DNA from: CAYWLQ01 sp964458775
GTDB lineage: Bacteria; Myxococcota_A; Polyangia; JAAYKL01
Reading direction: 5' to 3'
NCBI GenBank assembly: GCA_964458775.1
Contig: CAYWLQ010000008.1
Span: 4,601 to 68,600, forward strand
Length of the DNA stretch: 64,000 nucleotides
Shown here: positions 16,705 to 24,675 of the stretch, one piece after another
Numbering within the stretch: position 1 is the stretch's first letter
Layout: every line of letters starts with the position of its first letter
Made by a program: the position numbers and the translations under genes
Notes under the pieces: generated by a model
Databases searched by the model: none
Told to the model about the DNA's origin: nothing
Seen by the model: only the letters and a program-made list of their open reading frames with translations

Positions 16705-16722
16705 TAGAGAAAATACTCTCTA
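16705..16722. promoter_or_regulatory. Inverted repeat TAGAGA-N6-TCTCTA upstream of the GH43 gene
   Basis: A perfect six-base-arm inverted repeat about 20 bases upstream of the preferred GH43 start, just ahead of the SD. A closely similar sequence (AGAGAAACTTCTCTA) sits at the same distance upstream of the CE1-like esterase gene at 46253-46267. A shared operator or mRNA hairpin for polysaccharide-degradation genes is possible. Confidence 0.35.
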
Positions 16723-16788
16723 CCGGTAGTTTGGGTTGAAGTTAACTAATCCGTCATAGAAAAACATAAAAATAAAAAAAAATACTGA

Positions 16789-18351
16789 CTACTCGCCGGA
16801 TGGCGATTCTATATCTGTAGAAAGAGCCATAGGAATGCCGAAATTAGGTGTGCCGTCTTCGTTCCACATTATTTTTTGTATGCGAGTGGTTCGATCTGTC
16901 CAACAGCTTCCTCTGGGATTAGTTGTGGCATGATAGGCTATCCAGTGTTCAGTTCCGTCCGGCGACATAAAAAATCCGTTATGACCTGTGCCGTAAGCAC
17001 CGTTTGCCTGGGAAAACACCGGTGTGGGGTGCTTGGTCCAAGAGGATGACATTGCAGGATTAAAACCGGTAAGCTCCAACATGCCCAGTTTATATCCGGG
17101 ATCGGCACACTGGCTTGCAGAGTAGATAACAAAAATGCGACCGTTTCTATAAAGAGGTTCGGGTCCTTCGTTAACCGAGTCGCTTCCCTCCATTTCCCAT
17201 GGATATTCAGGCATTGAAAGAAGTGTTCCCGCTTGAGGATTTTTATTAGTCGTCGCGGTAGGCCCGGACATGGGAACAAGCCATATACGCTGTGTAGCTC
17301 CTGACCAAGCCGAATACATAAAATAGCGATTGCCTTCTACTTCCAACACACTTCCGTCAATAGCCCAGCCATTCATCATGGTTCCGACATAGGTATAAGT
17401 TCCCATCGGACCGTCCGGATCGTCTTCCGAAGCTCCGCTCAACACATGTGTTTGCTGGGTACCGAGATCCTTTCCGTCTCCGGCAGTGTAGTACATATAC
17501 CAGCGACCGTCCAGAAGATGAAATTCCGGTGCCCACATGTTGCAGCATCGAGAAGGTGTACTGTCAGACCAAATAATATCAGGACGTGCATCTTTGAGTT
17601 CTTGAATTGTTCGTCCCTTTTTCATGGTAAGAGTCGTGCCCCAGGTTGTCGCAGCCAAATAGTAATACCCCTTATAATAAAGCATCCAAGGATCAGATCC
17701 GTGTGATGCATTTAGAGGGTTGTTAAAGTAAGAGGGAGGCTTGGTTTCTGAATCAGTTTCAATATCAGAGTCAGTGTCGCTGTTTGTATCTGAATCGCCG
17801 GCCGTGTCGGTATCCGTGTCTGTGTCGGTATCCGTGTCTGTGTCGGTATCTGTGTCCGTATCCGTGTCGGTATCCGTGTCGGTATCCGTATCTGTGTCCG
17901 TATCGGTATCTGTGTCCGTATCGGTATCTGTGTCCGTATCGGTATCCGTGTCGGTATCCGTATCCGTATCGGTGTCAATGTCCGTATCTGTATCGGAATC
18001 CGAGTCGCTATCTGCATCTGAGTCACTATCTGCATCCGAATCGCTGTCTGAATCTGTATCAGCATCACTATCTGAATCCGAATCTGTATCCGTATCTGAA
18101 TCTGAGTCCGTATCACTGTCTGCATCCGTGTCACTATCGGAATCCAAGTCGCTATCTGCATCTGCATCTGCATCAGTATCAGTATCAGTACTGCTAAAAC
18201 CGCTGTCCGTATCATGGTTCATTTCATTGTCGACATTGTCAGAAGCACAAGAAGAGACAAAGACAACCATAACAGTGCAAAAACAAAACTCTTTAAAAAG
18301 CACACGAGAAACTGAAGTTTTCTTCAATACCAATTCTTCAGAAAAAAACAT
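16789..18351 (-). CDS. GH43 exo-alpha-1,5-L-arabinofuranosidase-like lipoprotein with long acidic linker
   Basis: A 520-residue exported lipoprotein. A long n-region and hydrophobic core end in VSSC (Cys35). About 150 residues of mostly Asp-Thr/Asp-Ser repeat follow, then a GH43 domain. Catalytic positions: Asp in HGSDPWML, Asp in WAIDGSVLEV, Glu in VNEGPEPLY, with GTGHNGFF bearing the conserved His. From memory the sequence is closest to exo-1,5-alpha-L-arabinofuranosidases such as Streptomyces Araf43A, which release arabinose from arabinan ends; this complements the endo-enzyme downstream. GGAG lies seven to eight bases before the ATG at 18351. A 103-base gap to the next gene suggests one transcript. 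Confidence 0.9.
   Translation of the reverse strand: MFFSEELVLKKTSVSRVLFKEFCFCTVMVVFVSSCASDNVDNEMNHDTDSGFSSTDTDTDADADADSDLDSDSDTDADSDTDSDSDTDTDSDSDSDADTDSDSDSDADSDSDADSDSDSDTDTDIDTDTDTDTDTDTDTDTDTDTDTDTDTDTDTDTDTDTDTDTDTDTDTDTDTDTDTDTDTAGDSDTNSDTDSDIETDSETKPPSYFNNPLNASHGSDPWMLYYKGYYYLAATTWGTTLTMKKGRTIQELKDARPDIIWSDSTPSRCCNMWAPEFHLLDGRWYMYYTAGDGKDLGTQQTHVLSGASEDDPDGPMGTYTYVGTMMNGWAIDGSVLEVEGNRYFMYSAWSGATQRIWLVPMSGPTATTNKNPQAGTLLSMPEYPWEMEGSDSVNEGPEPLYRNGRIFVIYSASQCADPGYKLGMLELTGFNPAMSSSWTKHPTPVFSQANGAYGTGHNGFFMSPDGTEHWIAYHATTNPRGSCWTDRTTRIQKIMWNEDGTPNFGIPMALSTDIESPSGE
17741..18200. repeat. Hexamer repeat tract encoding the Asp-Thr/Asp-Ser linker
   Basis: About 460 bases of six-base units, most regular at 17806-17970 where plus-strand GTATCCGTGTCG-type units alternate and encode uninterrupted Asp-Thr. 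The 5' half of the coding tract is more varied (Asp-Ser, Asp-Ala, occasional Leu/Ile). Such tracts expand and contract in frame and are difficult for assemblers, so the true length may differ from the one shown. Confidence 0.9.
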
Positions 18352-18560
18352 ATAAAATCTCCTTTAAATAATTTCAGCGAAATATGACGGTCACAGTATT
18401 TCGAAAAAGAACCGCTTCAGTTGTTATTGGGATTAAACCTTAAAATTGTGTTTAAAAAAAAATTATGTGCTTGTACAACCACCCCCCCAAACGGATCATG
18501 CTGATATAACTGATAATTGGGACCTTGAGACGATTGGCTTATTGAGGTTTTCTTAAGATA

Positions 18561-19775
18561 TTAGATAACCGATATAAGAGAACAGTCATAGTCACCTATA
18601 AGAGAATCCTGTCGTAGAATTACGTAATTGGCTGCTTGCTCACATACAAAGTACATCGCATCTACTACATTCCCTTCTATTTGTTGGGGATTGATACAAG
18701 ATGCTGTCAGTATATCATTTTCAGCGATACCTCTAACTATGTATCCGTCGGAAGTAACTCCCTGAAAGTAGTATTCATACCAACTGAGGGATAAAATATC
18801 TTTGCCTTCTGCGATTGTAGAAGCTTTAGCGGATTCGGCATTTCCGACAACCACGGTACCGTTGTTGCCTGCTGCCACAAACTTTCCTTGGCGATCTGAT
18901 ACAGCAACTAGGTCTTCAACCGTATCTACAGGAATGCGTTTCCACTCATTTTGTCGGTGAATATATAGTCCTCCCTTAGGCCCAACCGCCAGATAACACC
19001 AGCCTTCTTCGCAACTCATAACCGTCATACGATTAACAGTTATATTTGCTTGAGGCGACAGCTCTTCTTTCCATTGTGTCCATTGAGAGCTTTTTGAGGA
19101 GCATTTTATTCCGTTTCCGTAAGCACAAATTTCATCTATTGAAGGCGTTTCCGTTCTTAGCAATCTGGCCAATCCGGTTAGTTTTGAATCTCTATGTATT
19201 TCTTCAAATAGGCCTATATCATCTGTCAGTTTGTATATTGCGCTTTCAGTTCCGTCTGTTGCTAAAATAAAGGCCGAGTTGATCTTCTCAACCGGATCAT
19301 AACGACAAATAATTGATTTCGGAGGCAGCGGAATACTAGCTTCAAATGACGATAGAATATTATTGTCTGCAAACGGACTCGTAAAAACAGCCGCAGCTCT
19401 ATAACCGTTTTCCTCCTGGAGAGACAGCAGCAAACAATTTCCGCTCATAGCAACAAAACGGCTGTTTTCGAGAAGATTGTTTGCAAAAAAAACCGAATAC
19501 GTTGAAACATCAGAACATTCCAAAGAAGTTAAAGTATCAACTAAATCTGAATTTGTATCAGCGTCTTCAACTGAGTCGGGCGCAGAATCTGTATTTGTGT
19601 CGGAATCAAAGTGGGTTTGTGACTCAAAATCAGAACCGGTATCTGAATCCAAAGTTTTTTCTTCTGTACTTATATCAACGGGCAAAAAACCTTCTTGTAA
19701 TCCCGGACCGCAGGACGGCAAAAAAATCAAGATTAGGCATACAATCGATACACATGATTTAAAAATGCACATCAT
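18561..19775 (-). CDS. Lipoprotein, possible beta-propeller, of the ECF/caspase cluster
   Basis: About 404 residues starting at the ATG at 19775, which overlaps the stop of the caspase-like gene (ATGA arrangement), indicating coupled translation. A TTG/GTG-type extension to 19832 is less likely. Hydrophobic core and lipobox LPSC put the lipidated Cys at residue 22. A short Asp/Ser/Thr-rich spacer (about 35-75) leads to a beta-rich part with recurring short strands (LLLSLQEENGYRAAAVF, KFVAAGNNGTVVVGN, SDGYIVRGI) that read like blades of a beta-propeller. I do not recognise the family. It is probably a surface-exposed or periplasmic partner of the caspase-like protein. Confidence 0.72.
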   Translation of the reverse strand: MMCIFKSCVSIVCLILIFLPSCGPGLQEGFLPVDISTEEKTLDSDTGSDFESQTHFDSDTNTDSAPDSVEDADTNSDLVDTLTSLECSDVSTYSVFFANNLLENSRFVAMSGNCLLLSLQEENGYRAAAVFTSPFADNNILSSFEASIPLPPKSIICRYDPVEKINSAFILATDGTESAIYKLTDDIGLFEEIHRDSKLTGLARLLRTETPSIDEICAYGNGIKCSSKSSQWTQWKEELSPQANITVNRMTVMSCEEGWCYLAVGPKGGLYIHRQNEWKRIPVDTVEDLVAVSDRQGKFVAAGNNGTVVVGNAESAKASTIAEGKDILSLSWYEYYFQGVTSDGYIVRGIAENDILTASCINPQQIEGNVVDAMYFVCEQAANYVILRQDSLIGDYDCSLISVI

Positions 19776-21328
19776 TTGGACCAACGTCCTCCAAGGCTTA
19801 AAATTGCCATTGCATCCAATCTGTGTACCCAACCTTTTTCTTGTACTTGAAAAGTTCTTGCTCCTACTCCGCCGTCAATGCCTATAACAATTCCTCCAGT
19901 CGAAAACGAAATACCCAACATTCCTACATAGTCAAAACCTGAGGTATGTCGTCTTTTTCCTTCTCGTCTAGATTGAAACATATGCTCATATCCGGCTGCA
20001 ATTTCAGCAATAAATGCCAGCTTTCTTACGGGCAAGTGATAACCTCCCCCGACCAGAAAACCGACATCGTTGTAACCGTCGGAAATACCTACATCCTTTC
20101 CTGTTGACCAGTTTATGCGTGAAGATACATACCATTTGGAAGAAAATAGAGCACGATAAGCAGTTGATGCTCCGTAACCGGAAACAGCTCCTGCAAGAGG
20201 AAATTTGCGCCACATACCTCCTACTGAAACGGTGTGAACGAGGGACTTGGGCTCAAAGAAAATGCCGCCTTTATCTATTCCTGTTTCTAATTCTATCGGA
20301 TGAAAATCCAAGGCTTCTAACACTGCACTTTGTCGGTTTTCCAAATTCACGGTTGCGGATTTTACCCCTCCGTCATCGGATGTTAAAAAAATCCAATATT
20401 TTCCTGCGGTCAGGGTTACTTGAATTGTCTCCTCTGCAACAACGTCAGCTTCGGCAAACATCATATTTCGAGCTTCATCGACAACCATGATACGTCCCGA
20501 TTCAGGAAGCTTTATAACCAAACGCGAATTAGTTTCGCCTGTTTTTGTAAGAACAATGTCACCCTTGCCCGCCAATTTAAATTCGTACATGGGATGCTGA
20601 GCTCCGCCGACTGTCACACTGGTTCTGGCTAGAGTTCGACGAAAAGCATAATCATATGCCTCCGAAAGAGTAACCTTCCCATCATTAGAAACGTCACCGG
20701 CTCCCCTTAATGCTGAGATCAGATAGTGGGTAAAAAAAGCACCTCTAATTTCTTTTGATTCCTGAGAAAGTTCACTTTCTGAACTTGAAGTAACAATTGC
20801 ATAACCGCTTGAGGAAATTTCATCTTTTACGAGAATATCAAATCCGCGTCCTTTACTACCGCCTTTCATTGATACAAGCTTGCCGCTTCTGCATGAATCC
20901 ATAAATGCAAGCCTCACATCTGCAGAAGATGAACGCATATAATTGAGCACCTCAGCCATCGGCAAAGAAGAATCGCCCAGCTCCAAAACATCGCCGTCAG
21001 CATGTCCGGAATAATACACAATAAAAAGAGTCTTTACAGAAGCATCTCGCGCATGAGCCTTAACTCTTTTTTCCATGCGTGATAATTCAGAAGAAACCTC
21101 AGGTGCGCTTCTACCCAGCAATAGAGCGGCATTTTCGGGTTTAATACCGCCGAGTTCTATCATGGTTTGATAAAATTTTTCTGCGTCCTTCTCGGCAAAA
21201 TTAAGCCCTCTTGTCGGTTCATGACCTATATTATTGCCGATAACAAGGGCATACTTTAAGGTTTCCGCAAAACCTATTGCAGGACTAAACAGCAGAGAAG
21301 TAACCACAATAGAGTATATTATTCTCAT
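19772..21328 (-). CDS. Exported caspase-like (peptidase C14) protein with beta-rich C-terminal half
   Basis: A 518-residue protein with a signal peptide (about 1-21). The caspase-fold domain (about 24-250) has the catalytic dyad His109 in YYSGHAD and Cys146 in MDSCRSG. It contains an EF-hand-like loop, DVSNDGKVTLSEAY (about 212-225), typical of this bacterial subgroup. Residues about 265-345 form a PEGA-like beta region. The last 165 residues, rich in alternating aromatic strands and Gly, look like an outer-membrane beta-barrel or repeat domain and end in a typical strand. Family knowledge: bacterial C14 proteins cleave after basic or acidic residues, but substrates are mostly unknown. The gene overlaps the anti-sigma gene by four bases. 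Confidence 0.88.
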   Translation of the reverse strand: MRIIYSIVVTSLLFSPAIGFAETLKYALVIGNNIGHEPTRGLNFAEKDAEKFYQTMIELGGIKPENAALLLGRSAPEVSSELSRMEKRVKAHARDASVKTLFIVYYSGHADGDVLELGDSSLPMAEVLNYMRSSSADVRLAFMDSCRSGKLVSMKGGSKGRGFDILVKDEISSSGYAIVTSSSESELSQESKEIRGAFFTHYLISALRGAGDVSNDGKVTLSEAYDYAFRRTLARTSVTVGGAQHPMYEFKLAGKGDIVLTKTGETNSRLVIKLPESGRIMVVDEARNMMFAEADVVAEETIQVTLTAGKYWIFLTSDDGGVKSATVNLENRQSAVLEALDFHPIELETGIDKGGIFFEPKSLVHTVSVGGMWRKFPLAGAVSGYGASTAYRALFSSKWYVSSRINWSTGKDVGISDGYNDVGFLVGGGYHLPVRKLAFIAEIAAGYEHMFQSRREGKRRHTSGFDYVGMLGISFSTGGIVIGIDGGVGARTFQVQEKGWVHRLDAMAILSLGGRWSK

Positions 21329-22074
21329 TGAGTCGGATTGCTCTCCTTCATCACAGTAATGGAGCGCACGATAAGTTCCTTCCCTTGCTTTGGAATAAAA
21401 GCATCTTTTCTATTAAACGGCTTTGAAGAAAAGACACCTGTGTAGGTCTCTTCACCAAGAACATCATCCAATAAAATGCTTCCGTCCATTATATGAATAC
21501 CGGCAGCTTCTATTCTTAAAGGTTCAACGTCCTGTTCAGGTGAGTTATCAGGATAAAACGGTGACAGTTTTCCGCTTTTATCCTTTGAAAAGATTGTCAA
21601 GTATCCGGGTTCTCCAACTGTCACTATAAACATAATAGAATCGCCTTCTTTTAGTGAGGTTCCGTCCTTTACTTCAAACTGCTTGCCTTGTCGATTTCCT
21701 ATGATCTTCATAGAAAATTCGCCTTTAAAAGCTATTCGGTCGCTGTCTTGTGAATTCTCAGTTCTATCTATACCGAAAAATAAGAATAAGAGGGCAGCTG
21801 CTGCTGCGGCAAATAGACCTGCCAATGCAAAGGATTTAAAAGCCGTACTTCGTGTTTTGCTTTGACCAAATTTTTGATCAATCTCAGAGTTAAGTCTTCT
21901 GATTCGATTGTCTTCGTCTTTTGAAAACTCTCTAATATTTGTATCCATCTCTTCGGACAACTTGGTACAAGCAGCACACAATTCTAAATGACATCTAATA
22001 TTCTCTGCATCTAATTGCTCCAAATCATTTGCCTTGTAACGTGACATCAGTAGGTGCGAAGGACAATCTGTCAT
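21325..22074 (-). CDS. Zinc-finger anti-sigma factor with DUF4384 sensor domain
   Basis: A 249-residue membrane protein. The N-terminal zinc-finger anti-sigma motif is visible as His29-x3-Cys33-x2-Cys36 (with Cys28 adjacent). One membrane span (about 81-101) follows, then an extracytoplasmic DUF4384 domain (about 120-245, with GDSIMFIVTVGEPGYLTIF and FYPDN). DUF4384 domains frequently occur next to caspase-like peptidases. The gene starts three bases after the stop of the ECF sigma gene and overlaps the caspase-like gene, so it is the obvious antagonist of that sigma factor. The outer domain may pass a periplasmic or surface signal. Confidence 0.88.
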   Translation of the reverse strand: MTDCPSHLLMSRYKANDLEQLDAENIRCHLELCAACTKLSEEMDTNIREFSKDEDNRIRRLNSEIDQKFGQSKTRSTAFKSFALAGLFAAAAAALLFLFFGIDRTENSQDSDRIAFKGEFSMKIIGNRQGKQFEVKDGTSLKEGDSIMFIVTVGEPGYLTIFSKDKSGKLSPFYPDNSPEQDVEPLRIEAAGIHIMDGSILLDDVLGEETYTGVFSSKPFNRKDAFIPKQGKELIVRSITVMKESNPTQ

Positions 22075-22077
22075 GTT

Positions 22078-22605
22078 TCAATTCTCCTCAAAATGATGTC
22101 CGACCTGCTTTCTAAGTGCAGTCAAACGTTTTACAACAGCTCTTCTCGATATACCGAGCATTGAAGCCATTTCTTCCTGGCTCATTCGCGACAAATAATG
22201 CCCCACAAGGATTTCAAAGCTGCGCTCGTCCATATCCTTAACCAAGCTTTCCAGTACACGCCGAGCGTGGAGCACTTCGGTCGGATGCGTTAAGTCAGTC
22301 GGAACCATGCTTATATCTTGAGAAAGTACAAACCCTTTACGTCTTCTCGTTCGCATGATTTTAAAACAGATATTTGAAGCGATTCGATAAAGCCACGGCA
22401 AGCGGCTGTCGCCGTAAGTAAATGAATCATATGCTCCGTAGGCGCTCAAAAAAACCTCCTGAACAGCGTCCTCTGCCTCTGCTTTGTCTCCCAAGAGCCT
22501 GAGGCAATGGTCATAAAGCACGCCGGAAAACTTGCGGTGAAGGGCAGTTATCTCCCGCTTTTTGATTTCCGACCTCGCCATCTGTTCAATCCCGGATAAA
22601 ACCAT
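22078..22605 (-). CDS. ECF-type RNA polymerase sigma factor
   Basis: About 175 residues with region 2 (YDHCLRLLGDKAEAEDAVQEVFLSAY, split here only for description; the DAVQEVF core is diagnostic) and region 4 (SQEEMASMLGISRRAVVKRL helix-turn-helix). There is no extra domain. The ATG at 22605 is preferred because AAGGTG lies five to six bases upstream; GTG at 22614 and ATG at 22581 are alternatives. The start lies inside the 3' end of prmC, so it is probably transcribed from the prmC promoter or from a promoter within prmC. Partner anti-sigma is immediately downstream. Confidence 0.9.
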   Translation of the reverse strand: MVLSGIEQMARSEIKKREITALHRKFSGVLYDHCLRLLGDKAEAEDAVQEVFLSAYGAYDSFTYGDSRLPWLYRIASNICFKIMRTRRRKGFVLSQDISMVPTDLTHPTEVLHARRVLESLVKDMDERSFEILVGHYLSRMSQEEMASMLGISRRAVVKRLTALRKQVGHHFEEN

Positions 22606-23479
22606 CTTGAGCACCTTGTTCTGACGGTAGGCTATCTTTTTTTAAAACCGCTACTCGCAGACTTCCGCTTAAGTCAGATAATCCAATTCCCTTGATAGTG
22701 AAAAAGCGAGGAGCAATATTGTCCAACAAATCGCTAAATTGAAAAGGATCCAGTTCCATCAATAAAAAGCCTCCCGGATTTAAAAAGTCAGATGCCTGTT
22801 CTATAATGCGACGCGCCAAATCCAAACCGTCTTTTCCTCCTGACAGGGCAAGTTGAGGTTCAAAAAGAACTTCTTTTTGCAAATTAGGTATGTCTTCGTC
22901 AGGTATATATGGGGGATTGGCAGTAATTATGTCATAATGCATAGATGCCACAGGTTCAAACAAATCTCCTTTAAACACGTTTACTCTTTCTTTCATGCCG
23001 AGTCTTTCGATATTTCTTTTTGCAACCAAAACAGCATCGTGAGAAATATCGACGGCGTCTACTTTCCATTTCGTTTTTTCTGATGCCAGAGCTGCCGCAA
23101 CACATCCGGTGCCGGTACACAAATCAAGAGCCGTGCCATAATCTCCCATCCTGGAAATGGCTGCTTCCACAAGAGTTTCCGTATCCGGTCTTGGAATTAA
23201 TACACTTGGGGAAACCTCAAAAGACATAGACCAGAACTCTTTAGTTCCGGTAATATAAGCCAAAGGTTCCCCTTTTCTCCTTCTTATAATTGTTTGCCTA
23301 AAAGATGCCAGTTCGGCCTCTTCGAGCGGCCTATCAAAATTGGTATAGAGAAAGATTCTCTCTGTATTTAACAAATAAGCCAGCAGAAGTTCAGCATCCA
23401 ATCTGGCCGAAGCAATTCCCCTACTTTTGAAATCTTCCGTCGCCCAGTTTAGTACCTTCCCAATTGTCCAATCAGTCAT
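22586..23479 (-). CDS. prmC: Peptide chain release factor N5-glutamine methyltransferase
   Basis: About 297 residues. An N-terminal helical domain (about 1-75) is followed by a SAM-dependent methyltransferase Rossmann domain with LDLCTGTGCVA (motif I) and the glutamine-binding NPPYIPDE motif that defines PrmC. LIPRPDTE precedes motif I as in known PrmC. It methylates the GGQ glutamine of release factors RF1/RF2. The ATG at 23479 is preferred to a TTG at 23497; neither has a strong SD. prfA is not in the window. The 3' end overlaps the ECF sigma gene by 20 bases. Confidence 0.92.
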   Translation of the reverse strand: MTDWTIGKVLNWATEDFKSRGIASARLDAELLLAYLLNTERIFLYTNFDRPLEEAELASFRQTIIRRRKGEPLAYITGTKEFWSMSFEVSPSVLIPRPDTETLVEAAISRMGDYGTALDLCTGTGCVAAALASEKTKWKVDAVDISHDAVLVAKRNIERLGMKERVNVFKGDLFEPVASMHYDIITANPPYIPDEDIPNLQKEVLFEPQLALSGGKDGLDLARRIIEQASDFLNPGGFLLMELDPFQFSDLLDNIAPRFFTIKGIGLSDLSGSLRVAVLKKDSLPSEQGAQDGFIRD

Positions 23480-23613
23480 GTTCAGAACATTAGGCAAGTG
23501 ACTTTATCGGGTCAAGAACGATACAAAAGATAATAATTATTCTCTATATGAAAACAATATGTTTATATAAATATATATACCCCCTACCCCCAAAAGCTTG
23601 ACGAGAGGTTTGT

Positions 23614-24654
23614 TTGTGGTCCATTTACACAAGTCTTGCTTGGGAACAAACCCAAAATAGAGTGCAAATTATGACGTATTTTGAAAAAAACACAATAAAT
23701 ACAGTGATAAGGCATCAGTTCGGTTATCCGACAGCTCTAGAAAAGCTTAGTTCTCCGCCTGAAATGCTTCGCATTCGCGGTTGTTTGGGAAACGGTCCCT
23801 GTGTCGGAATAGTAGGATCAAGAAAAGCTGACAATGCCTCGATAAGATTTGCATTTTCCCTTTCTGAAGAGCTTGCCGGAATGGGATTTTGTATTGTTTC
23901 AGGAGGCGCGCTCGGTATTGATACTGCTGCTCACAAAGGAGCATTGCAAGCAAAAGGCATTACTGTCTCAGTGATCGGCTCAGGATTTAACTATCTATAT
24001 CCTGTTGAAAATAAAGATCTCTTCGAAGAAATTGCTGTGTCCGGAGCATTGGTTTCCGAATTTGACGACGAACAGCCGCCCGCAAAATGGACTTTTCCCA
24101 AAAGAAACCGAATTGTTGCAGCCTTATCTGATGCCTTAATAGTAGTGCAAGCGCCTGAACGATCAGGTGCCTTGATAACTGCTGAAATAGCAAAAGATAT
24201 TGGCATACCTATCGGCGCAGTGCCTTCATTTCCCCAAGATTTAAAAAACCGCGGAGCACATAACCTAATTAGACAAGGTGCTGCATTAATTGAAAATATC
24301 GACGATGTTCTGAAGCTGGTTGCTTCAAAGAAGATTAGCCCTCAACTGTCTTTGCCCGGTATCGGAGTACAAAAGTCTGTTTTTCAAACTGTAAATGACG
24401 GAGTAAAATCTTCTGCGTCTCCCCTTGAAAAAAGGGCTATGGGGGACACATTTTCCTCCCCCTCAACAGCAGCAGCGCTGTCTAAAACAGAAAAAGAAAT
24501 ACTAAATTATTTATGCACTGAACCCCTACATATCGACGAAATTACTTCCGGACTTAAAATTCTGCCAAGTCAGACTGCTACTGCTATTTTGACTTTGGAG
24601 CTTCAAGGATTGATAGAGGATAGAGGCGGAAGAAATTTTGTGAGAGTTGGTTAA
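23614..24654 (+). CDS. dprA: DNA-processing protein DprA
   Basis: About 346 residues with the DprA Rossmann-like domain: VGIVGSRKA near residue 66, the SGGALGIDTAAHKGAL signature, VIGSGFNYLYPVEN, FPKRNRIVAALSDALIVVQA and a GALITAEIAKD segment. A DprA-type winged helix follows (about 285-345). It loads RecA on incoming single-stranded DNA during transformation. TTG at 23614 has GAGAGG five bases upstream; ATG at 23671 is the alternative and would give a protein starting MTYFEKN. The N-terminal SAM-like domain of longer DprA is short or absent. It is divergent from prmC across a very AT-rich gap containing a C-tract. Confidence 0.9.
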   Translation: MWSIYTSLAWEQTQNRVQIMTYFEKNTINTVIRHQFGYPTALEKLSSPPEMLRIRGCLGNGPCVGIVGSRKADNASIRFAFSLSEELAGMGFCIVSGGALGIDTAAHKGALQAKGITVSVIGSGFNYLYPVENKDLFEEIAVSGALVSEFDDEQPPAKWTFPKRNRIVAALSDALIVVQAPERSGALITAEIAKDIGIPIGAVPSFPQDLKNRGAHNLIRQGAALIENIDDVLKLVASKKISPQLSLPGIGVQKSVFQTVNDGVKSSASPLEKRAMGDTFSSPSTAAALSKTEKEILNYLCTEPLHIDEITSGLKILPSQTATAILTLELQGLIEDRGGRNFVRVG

Positions 24655-24675
24655 CAGAGGAGGATATTTTTTTTC

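Noticed and set aside
17741..18355. Plus-strand Ser/Val repeat frame of about 200 codons
   Set aside because: Antisense to the second GH43 linker, same cause.
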